Source of the DNA: Leifsonia virtsii
GTDB taxonomy: Bacteria; Actinomycetota; Actinomycetes; Actinomycetales; Microbacteriaceae
Reading direction: 5' to 3'
Assembly (NCBI RefSeq): GCF_030433675.1
Contig: NZ_JAROCB010000002.1
Span: forward strand, 186,001 to 250,000
Length of the DNA stretch: 64,000 nucleotides
Shown: positions 45,903-54,296 of the stretch, in pieces
Numbering within the stretch: position 1 is the first letter of the stretch
Layout: each line of letters starts with the position of its first letter
Notes under the pieces: generated by a model
Told to the model about the DNA's origin: nothing
Database searches by the model: none
Seen by the model: only the letters and a program-made list of their open reading frames with translations
Position numbers and translations under genes: made by a program

Positions 45903-47699
45903 TCACGCTCCGAAGATCGCGCGCAGCTCCTCGATCGGCGCCTTCGGGCTGCGGTCCTCGAACACCAGGCCGTTGGTCTCCTGGCCGGTGTCGGCCAGCT
46001 GGGTGTAGCAGTAGCCGGCGAGCGGCGCGGAGGCACGGACCGCGCCGACCAGCGCGCGCAGCCGCTCCACCAGGTCCTCCGGACTGGTCGCGGTGGAGTA
46101 GCCCCAGGCATCGGCCGGGCCGTCGTCGGTATACGAGACGCCGCCGAACTCGGTGAGCATGAGCGGCGCGTCGGTGCGCTGAGCAGGGTCGACGATGAGG
46201 CGCCGGCCGGGGAAGGTGAACTCCGCGCCGAGGATGGCCTCGCGCGTCGCGTAGCGCTCGGCGATGCGTGCCGCGTCGTGGTCGTAGTCGTGGATGGAGA
46301 GGATGTCGGAGTCGGCGTGCTCCCAGCCGTCGTTCGAGATGACCGGGCGCGACGGGTCGACCGTCCTGGTCAGCTGCACGAGCGCCTTCGCGTACGACAC
46401 CATCCGCGGGTCGTGGGCGAGGTGCTGCACGCCCCAGCTCTCGTTGAGCGGCACCCAGGTGACGATCGAGGGATGCGACCGGTCGCGGTCGAGCACGGCC
46501 GACCACTCCGCGATGCTGCGGCGGACGGCCTCCGGAGTGAAGGCGTACGCGGCCGGCGCCTCGCCCCAGACCAGCAGACCGAGCTTGTCCGCCCAGAACA
46601 GGAAGCGCGGGTCCTCGTACTTCTGGTGTAGACGCGTGGCGTTGAAGCCGAGGTCGAGGATGAGTTGCGCCTCGGCGCGGAGGGCGTCGGCGCTCGGCGC
46701 GGCGGAGTGCGACTCCGGCCAGTAGCCCTGGTTGAGCACCGACCGCAGGTACAGCGGACGGTCGTTGAGCAGGAAGCGGCCGCCCTCGACCGCCGCCGAG
46801 CGCAGGCCGAGATACGACGCGACGACGTCGGCCGGCGCGTCGGGCACCTGCAGCCGGACCGTCGCATCCAGCAGCGTGGGGTGAGCGGGCGACCAGAGCA
46901 GCTCCTCGTACGCCTGACCGTTGCTCTGCCGGTGGATGCGGAGCGGCACCTCCACCTCGCGACCCGCCACCGCGGCCTCGACACTCGCGAGCGGCTCTGC
47001 GCCGAGCGCGATCTCGATGCGCACGGTGGTGCCTGCGGGCGCGGGGCGGCTCAGCCGCAGCTGCGCGGTGACCTCGCCCGCGGGCACGTCGGTCACCCAG
47101 TGCAGCTGCTCCACGCGCACCGCGGGGGCGGCCTCCAGCCAGACCGGCTGCCAGATGCCGGTCGTCCGGTGGTACCAGATGGAGTGCGGGTGGTGGCGCC
47201 AGTCCTGCTTGCCGCGGGGCTGGGCGACGTCGGCGGGGTCGTCCTCGGCCCGGATCGTCAGCGAGAGGTCGCCGTCGCCGCCGAGGTCGGCGAGATCGGT
47301 GATGTCGAGAGTGAACGGCGTGGAGCCGCCCTCGTGCGTGCCGGCCGAGCGGCCGTCCACCCACACCTCGCAGGCATGGTCGACCGCCCCGAGGTTCAGC
47401 AGCAGGCGCTCGCCCGACGGCAGCTCGTCGCGCAGCACCGTGCGCTGATACCAGACGACGGGATGGAACCCGGTGTCGCCGACGCCGGAGGCCGCCGACT
47501 CGAACGGGAACGGGACCTGGATGACACCGCTCAGCGAGCCGGACGACTCCCAGTGCTCCCGGCGGCCGCGGTCGTCGTCGTCGAATGCGAACGTCCACGG
47601 ACCGGAGAGGTCGAGCCAGTCGGGCCGGACGAGCTGGGGGCGCGGGTAGCGCCCGTCCTGCGCGGTGGCCGCGGCGACGCGGCGTTCCTCGGTGAGCAT
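45903..47699 (-). CDS. glycoside hydrolase family 2 enzyme (β-galactosidase/glucuronidase type)
   Basis: A 598-residue GH2 enzyme. The N-terminal sugar-binding β-domain reads WTFAFDDDDRGRREHWESSGSLSGVIQVPFPFESAASGVGDTGFHPVVWYQR; an immunoglobulin-like domain and a TIM barrel follow. The acid/base is Glu in VPLNESWGVQHLAHD and the nucleophile is Glu in LMLTEFGGVSYTDD. It has no signal peptide, so it acts on imported oligosaccharide. The start is ATG 47699 behind GGGGGG; the upstream ATG at 47774 is rejected because it would overlap the operator and hairpin. A LacI-type operator lies 22 bp upstream. Confidence 0.92.
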   Translation of the reverse strand: MLTEERRVAAATAQDGRYPRPQLVRPDWLDLSGPWTFAFDDDDRGRREHWESSGSLSGVIQVPFPFESAASGVGDTGFHPVVWYQRTVLRDELPSGERLLLNLGAVDHACEVWVDGRSAGTHEGGSTPFTLDITDLADLGGDGDLSLTIRAEDDPADVAQPRGKQDWRHHPHSIWYHRTTGIWQPVWLEAAPAVRVEQLHWVTDVPAGEVTAQLRLSRPAPAGTTVRIEIALGAEPLASVEAAVAGREVEVPLRIHRQSNGQAYEELLWSPAHPTLLDATVRLQVPDAPADVVASYLGLRSAAVEGGRFLLNDRPLYLRSVLNQGYWPESHSAAPSADALRAEAQLILDLGFNATRLHQKYEDPRFLFWADKLGLLVWGEAPAAYAFTPEAVRRSIAEWSAVLDRDRSHPSIVTWVPLNESWGVQHLAHDPRMVSYAKALVQLTRTVDPSRPVISNDGWEHADSDILSIHDYDHDAARIAERYATREAILGAEFTFPGRRLIVDPAQRTDAPLMLTEFGGVSYTDDGPADAWGYSTATSPEDLVERLRALVGAVRASAPLAGYCYTQLADTGQETNGLVFEDRSPKAPIEELRAIFGA

Positions 47700-47720
47700 C
47701 CCCCCAGCATGCACGAATCG

Positions 47721-47739
47721 TGCAGCGCTGTAAAGTCGG
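47721..47739 (-). promoter_or_regulatory. LacI-type operator of the GH2 gene
   Basis: TGCAGCGCTGTAAAGTCGG, with the palindromic centre CAGCGCTG. It matches the site before the ABC transporter operon (48917–48935) at 18 of 19 positions. The LacI-family gene between the two is the obvious regulator. Confidence 0.8.
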
Positions 47740-47751
47740 AAATCCGCCGGT

Positions 47752-47806
47752 GAGTTGCACGTTGTGGCGGCCATCCGGGCGGAATAGCCGCCACAACGTG
47801 CAACTC
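47752..47806. repeat. 20-bp perfect inverted repeat, GAGTTGC family
   Basis: GAGTTGCACGTTGTGGCGGC (47752–47771) is perfectly inverted at 47787–47806 with a 15-nt loop. It lies between lacI and the GH2 gene, both leftward. The right arm recurs with small changes at 18668–18690. Confidence 0.85.
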
Positions 47807-47810
47807 GGGG

Positions 47811-48824
47811 CTAGAGGGCGAGGGCGGGGGCGCTCTCGCGGGTGACGAGGGAGAACGGGGCGAGCTCGTGGCGGCCCATCCCGTCGAATCCGCCGACGCG
47901 CTCCAGCAGCATCTCGACGGCGCGGGCGGCGAGAGCCCGCATGTCCGGCGCGACCGTGCTGAGCGACGGGTAGGTGACCGCCGTCATGGGCGTGTTGTCC
48001 CAGCCGGTGATCGCCACGTCCTCCGGCACCCGGATGCCGCGCTCCTGCAGGGCGCGCAGCGCGCCGATCGCGGCCAGGTCGTCGCGGCACACCAGTCCGT
48101 CGAAGCGCACACCGGCGTCCAGTGCTGCGCCGACGGCACGCACCGCATTGCCCGCCGACACCGAGAGCGTCGAGATCAGCAGCTCCGGGTCCGGGGTGAG
48201 GCCCGCGTCCTCGAGCGCCTGCTGGTAGCCGGCCATGCGCAGCGTCGAGGTGCGCGTCGGGCGCGGGGCCTCGTGGCCGGCGAACGCGATCCTGCGGCGG
48301 CCGAGCGAGATCAGGTGCTCTGTGGCCGCACGGGCCGCCTCCACGTTGTCGATCATGATGCGGTCGACGGTGAGCGGCGCCGCGTTCTCGCCGAGCACGA
48401 CGAGCGGGATGTCGATGCGCGACTGCGCGAGCTCGGCGGAGTTCATCACGCTCGGCTGGAAGATCATGCCGTCGACCAGTCCGGACTCGCCGGCGGAGAC
48501 GACCGCGCGCTCGCCCTCGATGGTGCCCTCGGTCTGCTCCAGCAGCACGCGGTAACCGCGGCGCTCCGCCTCGTCGGCGACCACGCGTGCCAGCTCGGCG
48601 AAGTACGGCAGCGTCACGTCGGCGAAGGCGAGCGCCAGGAGGCCCGTGCGCCCCGTCGCCAGGCGGCGGCCCATGATGTTCGGGCGGTAGCCGAGCTCGT
48701 CGATCGCCCGCTGCACGCGCTCGCGCATCTGCGGGCTGACGTGCGCGTAGTTCCGCACGACGTTGGACACCGTCTTCATGGAGACGCCGGCGTGATCCGC
48801 CACGTCCTGAAGTCTGACCGCCAT
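47811..48824 (-). CDS. LacI-family sugar-responsive repressor
   Basis: A 337-residue LacI-type regulator. Helix-turn-helix and hinge: RLQDVADHAGVSMKTVSNVVRNYAHVSPQMRERVQRAIDELGYRPN. The periplasmic-binding-protein-like effector domain follows (LLALAFADVTLPYFAELARVV; ITGWDNTPMTAVTYPSLSTVAPDM). The start is ATG 48824 behind GGAG, not the more upstream ATG. It lies between the GH2 gene and the divergent sugar ABC operon. Both have the same CAGCGCTG-centred operator, so it likely represses both until an oligosaccharide or sugar is present. Confidence 0.94.
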   Translation of the reverse strand: MAVRLQDVADHAGVSMKTVSNVVRNYAHVSPQMRERVQRAIDELGYRPNIMGRRLATGRTGLLALAFADVTLPYFAELARVVADEAERRGYRVLLEQTEGTIEGERAVVSAGESGLVDGMIFQPSVMNSAELAQSRIDIPLVVLGENAAPLTVDRIMIDNVEAARAATEHLISLGRRRIAFAGHEAPRPTRTSTLRMAGYQQALEDAGLTPDPELLISTLSVSAGNAVRAVGAALDAGVRFDGLVCRDDLAAIGALRALQERGIRVPEDVAITGWDNTPMTAVTYPSLSTVAPDMRALAARAVEMLLERVGGFDGMGRHELAPFSLVTRESAPALAL

Positions 48825-48903
48825 CGCCGCTCCGTTCCGCGTCATCGTCGAGGTGTTCGCGGGGTCACTCTACAGCGATGGCTCTAATGCAGGCATATCC
48901 GGG

Positions 48904-48935
48904 TTGACATGCCCTATGCAGCGCTGTAAATTCGG
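48904..48935 (+). promoter_or_regulatory. ABC operon promoter with LacI-type operator
   Basis: -35 TTGACA (48904–48909), 17-nt spacer, -10 TAAATT (48927–48932). The operator TGCAGCGCTGTAAATTCGG (48917–48935) covers the spacer and -10 and matches the site before the GH2 gene. The mRNA would have a leader of about 90 nt. Confidence 0.8.
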
Positions 48936-49029
48936 CCCACATGCCGAGTGTACCGGCTCAAGCACCACCGTCCACGCGCCCACCCGGCAACCGGGGCCGC
49001 GCGAACGGCTCACTCAAGGGAGAGATCAC

Positions 49030-50337
49030 ATGAAGAAGCGATTCGCCGCACGCGCGATCGCACTCGCGGTCACGGCGGGCCTCGGCCTGGCCCTGACCGC
49101 CTGCGGAAGCAGCGCCGGCGCAGGAGGCGCGGAAGTCTCCTCCGGCGACTACACCGGACCGAAGGTCACCATCAGCTTCTGGAACGGCTGGACGGGCGGC
49201 GCTGCACCCGTGCTCGTCCCCAAGCTCGTCGACAAGTTCAACTCGGAGCACAAGAACATCGTCGTCAAGGACGTCCCGATGGAGTGGGCCGACATCGCCC
49301 GCAAGATGCCGCTCGCGGTCAAGGCGGGCAAGGGACCGGACGTCGCGGTCGGCCATGGCGACGACATCGCGACGTACGCGGCCCAGGGCCTCGTGCTGAA
49401 GGCGGACGACATCGTGAAGGGCCTCGGCTACAAGGCGAGCGACTTCCCGGAGGGCCTGCTCGACGCCGGCAAGTACAACGGCGGCCAGTACGCCGTGCCG
49501 TGGTCGGTCACGCCGCTCGGCCTCTACGTCAACAAGGACGTGCTGAAGTCGGCGGGCGTGGACAGCATCCCCACCGACAAGGCCGGCTACCTTGCGGCGC
49601 TCGACAAGCTGAAGGCCGCGGGCGTGCAGGGCGAGTGGGTCGACGGCTACGTCTTCACCGGCACCTTCGAGTTCGAGAGCCTGCTCTGGCAGTTCGGCGG
49701 GGACCTGTTCGACAAGGACGTCACGAAGGCCACCTTCAACTCCGACGCGGGCGTCAAGGCCCTCACCTGGATGACCGACCTCATCAAGAAGGGCTACAGC
49801 CCGGCCGACGTCGCGCAGGACGGCAACATCAACGCCCTCATCGCAGGCAAGACCGCCTTCAACTGGAACGGCGTCTGGCAGACCACGAACACGGCGTTCG
49901 ACAAGCTGCAGTGGGAGGCCACCGCCGTCCCGCAGATCGGCGACCAGAAGGCCGTGTGGTCCTCGTCCACCCACTGGATGTTCATGAACAACAAGGGCCA
50001 GGACAAGAACAAGACCGCGGCGGCCGCGACGTTCGTCAAGTGGATGAACGACAACTCCGCCGACTGGCCCAAGACCGGTGAGCTCCCCGCGAAGAACTCG
50101 GTCCGCAACGATCCGAAGCTGGTGCAGACCTACCCGCACCTGAAGCCGTTCCTCGACCAGCTGCCGTACGCGCACTACGAGCCGATCGCCCCGGGCATCA
50201 CCACGGTGGAGGCCACCATCACCACCGCGGTGAACGAGGCGGTCACCGGCAAGAAGGACCCCAAGCAGGCGCTGGACGACGCGGTCGCGAAGGCGAACAC
50301 CCTGCTGAAGCAGAACAAAGAGAAGTACGGTGACTGA
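49030..50337 (+). CDS. sugar ABC transporter substrate-binding lipoprotein
   Basis: A 435-residue extracellular solute-binding protein, family 1. The lipoprotein signal is MKKRFAARAIALAVTAGLGLALTACGSS, with Cys at the lipobox LTAC. The mature part (VTISFWNGWTGGAAPVLVPKLVDKFNSEHKNIVVKDVPMEWADIARKMPLAVKAGKGPDV...) is typical of oligosaccharide binders. The start is ATG 49030 behind AGGGAGAG. It leads an operon with two permeases and two GH43-like genes; no ATPase gene is present, so a shared MsiK-like ATPase elsewhere is implied. Regulation is by the LacI-type operator upstream. Confidence 0.94.
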   Translation: MKKRFAARAIALAVTAGLGLALTACGSSAGAGGAEVSSGDYTGPKVTISFWNGWTGGAAPVLVPKLVDKFNSEHKNIVVKDVPMEWADIARKMPLAVKAGKGPDVAVGHGDDIATYAAQGLVLKADDIVKGLGYKASDFPEGLLDAGKYNGGQYAVPWSVTPLGLYVNKDVLKSAGVDSIPTDKAGYLAALDKLKAAGVQGEWVDGYVFTGTFEFESLLWQFGGDLFDKDVTKATFNSDAGVKALTWMTDLIKKGYSPADVAQDGNINALIAGKTAFNWNGVWQTTNTAFDKLQWEATAVPQIGDQKAVWSSSTHWMFMNNKGQDKNKTAAAATFVKWMNDNSADWPKTGELPAKNSVRNDPKLVQTYPHLKPFLDQLPYAHYEPIAPGITTVEATITTAVNEAVTGKKDPKQALDDAVAKANTLLKQNKEKYGD

Positions 50338-51310
50338 GACCACCGCTTCGATCGTGGCGCCCCGGGAGACCGGGGCGCCACGCCCGCTTCGCTCGGGCCG
50401 CTCCCGGCGGCCCGGCGCGCCGCGGCGCACCGGCGTCGCGTACCTCTTCCTCGCGCCGTTCCTGGTGCTGTTCATCGTTTTCGTGCTCGGGCCCGCGGTG
50501 TTCGGCCTGTGGATCAGCCTCACCAACTGGAGCCCGTTCCGGGTGAACCAGTCGTTCGTCGGGCTGAAGAACTACCTCGACCTCTTCACGCCGGGGTCGG
50601 CGACCTCCGGCGACTTCTGGCAGTCGATGTCGGCGACCGGCATCTTCACGCTCGCCAGCGTCCCGTTCCTGCTGATCATCCCGCTGCTGGTCGCCGTGCT
50701 GCTGAACCAGAGGATCCGGGCGGGCTCGTTCTTCCGCGGCATCTTCTTCGCCCCGTACGTGCTGGGCGTCGCCGTCATCGGCGTGATCTGGAAGTACCTG
50801 CTCGACACCCAGTCCGGCATCGTCAACCACCTGCTCGGGATGCTCGGGCTGCCGGACAACCTGCCGTGGACCGTCGACACCCCCTGGGTCTGGGTGACCC
50901 TCGCCGGCGTGACCGTGTGGTGGACGATGGGGTTCAACACCGTCATCATCCTCGCCGGGCTCAAGGGCATCAGCCCCGACCTGTACGAGGCCGCCGCGCT
51001 CGACGGCGCCGGCGCCGTGCGCCAGTTCTTCAGCGTCACGCTGCCGGGCCTGCGGTCGGTGATGACCTTCGTGGTCACGATCACGATCCTCGCGAGCGCC
51101 AACATGTTCGGCCAGTCGTTCCTGATCACCAAGGGCGGCCCGGGCAACCAGACGCGCACGGCGATCATGTACATCGCCGACCAGGGCCTCTCGCAGAACA
51201 ACATGGCCGCCGCCTCGGCGATGAGCTACGTGCTGTTCGCGTTCCTGGCGATCATCAGCATCATCAACTTCCGGCTCCAGCGCGAGCGGGCAGAGAAGAG
51301 CGCCTCATGA
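50330..51310 (+). CDS. sugar ABC transporter permease 1
   Basis: A 326-residue inner-membrane permease of the MalF type with six main membrane segments after a 35-residue cytoplasmic tail. The EAA loop that contacts the ATPase reads YEAAALDGAGAVRQFFSVTLPGL. It starts at GTG 50330 inside the end of the binding-protein gene (8-nt overlap), so translation is coupled. It forms a heterodimer with the next gene product. Confidence 0.94.
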   Translation: MTETTASIVAPRETGAPRPLRSGRSRRPGAPRRTGVAYLFLAPFLVLFIVFVLGPAVFGLWISLTNWSPFRVNQSFVGLKNYLDLFTPGSATSGDFWQSMSATGIFTLASVPFLLIIPLLVAVLLNQRIRAGSFFRGIFFAPYVLGVAVIGVIWKYLLDTQSGIVNHLLGMLGLPDNLPWTVDTPWVWVTLAGVTVWWTMGFNTVIILAGLKGISPDLYEAAALDGAGAVRQFFSVTLPGLRSVMTFVVTITILASANMFGQSFLITKGGPGNQTRTAIMYIADQGLSQNNMAAASAMSYVLFAFLAIISIINFRLQRERAEKSAS

Positions 51311-52206
51311 CGACGACCACCACCCCCGTCCGCGAGGAGACCGCCGCACCGCGCCCGGTGCCGGCCCGCCGCAGGCAGAGCCCGCAGCGGGCGCTGCGGA
51401 AGAGCGTCCTGTACGCCGTGCTGATCGTGCTCGCGCTGATCGTCATCCTGCCGCTGGTCTGGATCCTGCTGACGTCGTTCAAGACCGACGGCGACGCCAT
51501 CCGGAACCCGTACGCGGCGTTCCCGAACCCGTTCTCGACCGACGCGTACGCCACGTTGTCGAGCGGGCAGCAGCCGGTGTTCCGCTGGTTCCTCAACAGC
51601 CTGGCCGCGGCGGCGCTGCAGACCGTGATCATCCTGGTCACTGCGTCCATGGCCGCCTACGCCCTCGCGCGCCTGGAGTTCTGGGGCAAGCGGATCGTGT
51701 TCGGCCTGATCGTCGCGACGCTGCTGGTGCCGCCGGTGATCTTCCTCATCCCGAACTACCTGATCGTGCAGAACCTGGGCTGGCTGGACACCATCTGGGC
51801 CATCACGATCCCGGGCGCCGCGAGCGCGTTCGGCGTGTTCTTCCTCCGTCAGTTCTTCGTCGGGCTGCCTGCGGAGATCGAGGAGGCGGCGCGCATCGAC
51901 GGTGCCGGCGACTTCCGGATCTTCCTGCAGATCGTCCTCCCGCTCGCCCGGCCGGCGCTGGCGACCCTCGCGGTGCTGAGCTTCCTGGCGAACTGGAACG
52001 ACTTCCTGTGGCCGGTGTACGTGCTCCTCAGCCCCGAGAACCTCACGCTGCAGCCCGGGCTGTCGCAGCTCCAGGGCGCGTACTCCACCCACTACGCCAT
52101 CGTCATGGCGGGTGCCGTGATCGCGTCGGTGCCGGTGCTCATCCTGTTCTTCTTCGCCCAGAAGCAGATCGTCGAGAGCGTGGCCACCAGCGGGGTCAAG
52201 GGGTGA
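51307..52206 (+). CDS. sugar ABC transporter permease 2
   Basis: A 299-residue MalG-type permease with six membrane segments and the EAA loop IEEAARIDGAGDFRIFLQIVLPLARPALATLAVL. The ATG at 51307 overlaps the previous stop (ATGA), and the gene's own stop overlaps the GTG of the next gene. It is the partner of the 50330 permease. Confidence 0.94.
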   Translation: MTTTTTPVREETAAPRPVPARRRQSPQRALRKSVLYAVLIVLALIVILPLVWILLTSFKTDGDAIRNPYAAFPNPFSTDAYATLSSGQQPVFRWFLNSLAAAALQTVIILVTASMAAYALARLEFWGKRIVFGLIVATLLVPPVIFLIPNYLIVQNLGWLDTIWAITIPGAASAFGVFFLRQFFVGLPAEIEEAARIDGAGDFRIFLQIVLPLARPALATLAVLSFLANWNDFLWPVYVLLSPENLTLQPGLSQLQGAYSTHYAIVMAGAVIASVPVLILFFFAQKQIVESVATSGVKG

Positions 52207-53177
52207 GGGTGCGCCGCCTCGCGGTCGCGGCCGCCGCGGCGTCCGCGCTCGTCGCCGGGCTCGCAGGGTGCTCCCCGGGCCCGGCGCCGAGCGCGGAGTC
52301 GTCGCCCGCGGTCGCGCCGTTCCAGGTCGACAGCGACTTCCCCGACCCCGGCGCCCTGGTCGTCGGCGACCGGGTCTACGCCTACGCGACGAACACGCCC
52401 GCCGTGAACGTCCAGGTCGCCACCAGCGACGACATGAAGACGTGGACGCTGAGCGACCGTGATGCGATGCCCGACCTGCCCTCATGGGCGCTCCCCGGCA
52501 AGACGTGGGCGCCCGGCCCGGCCGAGCTAGCCGACGGCCGGTTCGCCCTGTACTTCACCGCGTCGGACGCCGCCAGCCGGCACCAGTGCATCGGCGTCGC
52601 GTTCGCCGACAAGCCGGAGGGGCCGTTCACGTCGACCGCCGACAAGCCGTTGGTCTGCCCGGTCGACGAGGGCGGGGCGATCGACGCCAGTGTGACCGCC
52701 GACGCCGACGGTCAGCGCTACCTCGTGTGGAAGAACGACGGCAACTGCTGCGGCCTCGACACCTGGATCTCGGCGCAGCCCCTCGCCGCCGACGGCGCCT
52801 CCCTGACCGGTCAGCCCACGCGCCTGATCAAGCAGACCGAGGCGTGGGAGGGTCACCTCGTCGAGGCGCCGGTGATCGTGCGTCACGACGGCGCGTACGT
52901 GCTCCTGTACTCGGCGAACGACTACGGAAACTCGTCGTACGCGACGGGGGCCGCGACGGCCACGAGTCTCCTGGGCCCGTACACCAAGGCGAAGAAGCCG
53001 CTGCTCTCGACCGCGGGCTCGAAGGGACGCTACCTCGGGCCCGGCGGCGAGGACCTGGTCACCTTCCACGGCAAGGACTGGCTGCTGTTCCACTCCTGGG
53101 ACGAGGCGTTCGCCTACCGCGGGATGGACGCCGCCCCTGTCACCTGGCGTGACGGACTCCCGGAGCCGTCGTCGTGA
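52203..53177 (+). CDS. GH43-like lipoprotein glycosidase
   Basis: A 324-residue exported protein with a lipobox signal peptide (RRLAVAAAAASALVAGLAGCSPG). The five-bladed β-propeller of GH43-type enzymes follows: FQVDSDFPDPGALVVGDRVYAYAT with the catalytic base Asp, then DEGGAIDASVTADADGQRYLVWKNDG (the transition-state Asp region) and EGHLVEAPVIVRHDGAYVLLYSAN (the acid Glu region). It starts at GTG 52203, overlapping the permease stop. Membrane-anchored outside the cell, it would cut arabinose- or xylose-containing side chains before uptake. The exact specificity is not evident. Confidence 0.87.
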   Translation: MRVRRLAVAAAAASALVAGLAGCSPGPAPSAESSPAVAPFQVDSDFPDPGALVVGDRVYAYATNTPAVNVQVATSDDMKTWTLSDRDAMPDLPSWALPGKTWAPGPAELADGRFALYFTASDAASRHQCIGVAFADKPEGPFTSTADKPLVCPVDEGGAIDASVTADADGQRYLVWKNDGNCCGLDTWISAQPLAADGASLTGQPTRLIKQTEAWEGHLVEAPVIVRHDGAYVLLYSANDYGNSSYATGAATATSLLGPYTKAKKPLLSTAGSKGRYLGPGGEDLVTFHGKDWLLFHSWDEAFAYRGMDAAPVTWRDGLPEPSS

Positions 53178-54085
53178 CCGGTCGTGTCCTCCGCGTCGGC
53201 CGGCACCGGGGTCCGGTCTGGAGCGGCTACTTCGCCGACCCGTTCGTCCTGCGTCTGTCGGACGGGGGCTACGTCGCCTACGGCACGCATCCCGGCAGCG
53301 ACGGCGACCGTGTCTTCGAGGCGCTCGTCTCGCCCGACCTGGCCGGATGGGAGAGCGCGGGCGCCGTGCTCGAGCGCCTGCCCGCAGACTTCGGCGACGA
53401 CTACTGGGCGCCCGAGGTGGCGGAGGCCGGCGGCGCGTTCTGGATGTACTACTCGGTCGGCCGCGGCATCGACGGCCACCACCTGCGGGTGGCGCGCGCG
53501 GACTCCGCCACCGGTCCGTTCCACGACGTGGGCGCGGACCTCACCCCGGGCGAGGTCTTCGCGATCGACGCGCACCCGTTCCGCGACGTCGACGGCCGCT
53601 GGTACCTCTTCTTCGCACGGGACGTGCTCGACCACGAGCGGCCGGGCACGCACCTCGCGGTCGCTCGTCTGGCCGACGGGATGACCGCGCTTGACGGCCC
53701 CATCGTGCCGGTGCTCGCGCCGAACGCCGACTGGCAGCTGTATGAGCGCGATCGCCTCATCCATGGCCGCCGCTTCGACTGGCACACGCTGGAGGGTCCT
53801 GCGGTGCTGCACCGCGAGGGACGCTACTGGCTGACCTACTCCGGCGGCGCATGGACCGGGGAGCGCTACGCCGTCGGGGTGGCCGTCGCCGACCATCCCC
53901 TCGGCCCGTGGGAGCACGTCGACCAGCCGCCGCTCCTGCGCAGCGGCGGCGGCCTGCGCGGCCCCGGGCACAACTCGCTGACCGTCGCGCCGGACGGTTC
54001 GGACGTCATCGCCTTCCACTCCTGGAACGCGGACGCGTCGGCGCGGCAGCTGCATCTCGGCACGCTCGAGGTGGTCGACGCCTGA
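53174..54085 (+). CDS. intracellular GH43-like glycosidase
   Basis: A 303-residue β-propeller enzyme without a signal peptide. GYFADPFVLRLSDGGYVAYGTHPG holds the catalytic base, DVFAIDAHPF-like EVFAIDAHPFRDVDGRWYLFFAR the central Asp, and HTLEGPAVLHREGRYWLTYSGG the acid Glu. It starts at GTG 53174, overlapping the upstream stop. It presumably completes degradation inside the cell of oligosaccharides brought in by the ABC importer, together with the GH2 enzyme. It is last in the operon and is followed by a terminator hairpin. Confidence 0.87.
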   Translation: MTGRVLRVGRHRGPVWSGYFADPFVLRLSDGGYVAYGTHPGSDGDRVFEALVSPDLAGWESAGAVLERLPADFGDDYWAPEVAEAGGAFWMYYSVGRGIDGHHLRVARADSATGPFHDVGADLTPGEVFAIDAHPFRDVDGRWYLFFARDVLDHERPGTHLAVARLADGMTALDGPIVPVLAPNADWQLYERDRLIHGRRFDWHTLEGPAVLHREGRYWLTYSGGAWTGERYAVGVAVADHPLGPWEHVDQPPLLRSGGGLRGPGHNSLTVAPDGSDVIAFHSWNADASARQLHLGTLEVVDA

Positions 54086-54114
54086 AGCCGAGCGTCCGCC
54101 GTTAAACCACGATG

Positions 54115-54156
54115 CCGGGCTGTGGGAAGACTAGGGTTTCTTCACACGGCCCGGCA
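54115..54156. terminator. terminator hairpin after the GH43 operon
   Basis: A 17-nt arm beginning GCCGGGCTGTG (from 54115) pairs with the arm ending CACGGCCCGGC (to about 54156), with two mismatches, around an 8-nt loop. It lies between convergent genes. Confidence 0.65.
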
Positions 54157-54296
54157 TGCGTTCGGGGTTGCGCCGGTGGATTATTCGGGTTCCCCCGGCG
54201 TTCTTCGAGGATACACGACAATGCGACTTCGTGTGGGCCAAATGGAGGACAATTTTGTACCCCGGTCCGTCCCCAGTTTGAGGGGCACGCCTCGGG
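54157..54296. other. gap of unclear origin
   Basis: 140 bp of lower GC than either flank, containing GACAATTTTGTACC near 54250. Short ORFs are present on both strands but lack ribosome-binding sites and codon bias. I see no gene. Confidence 0.4.

Noticed and set aside
47700-47774. ATG 47774 as GH2 start
   Set aside because: Would place the operator and part of the hairpin inside the coding region and adds a non-conserved segment.
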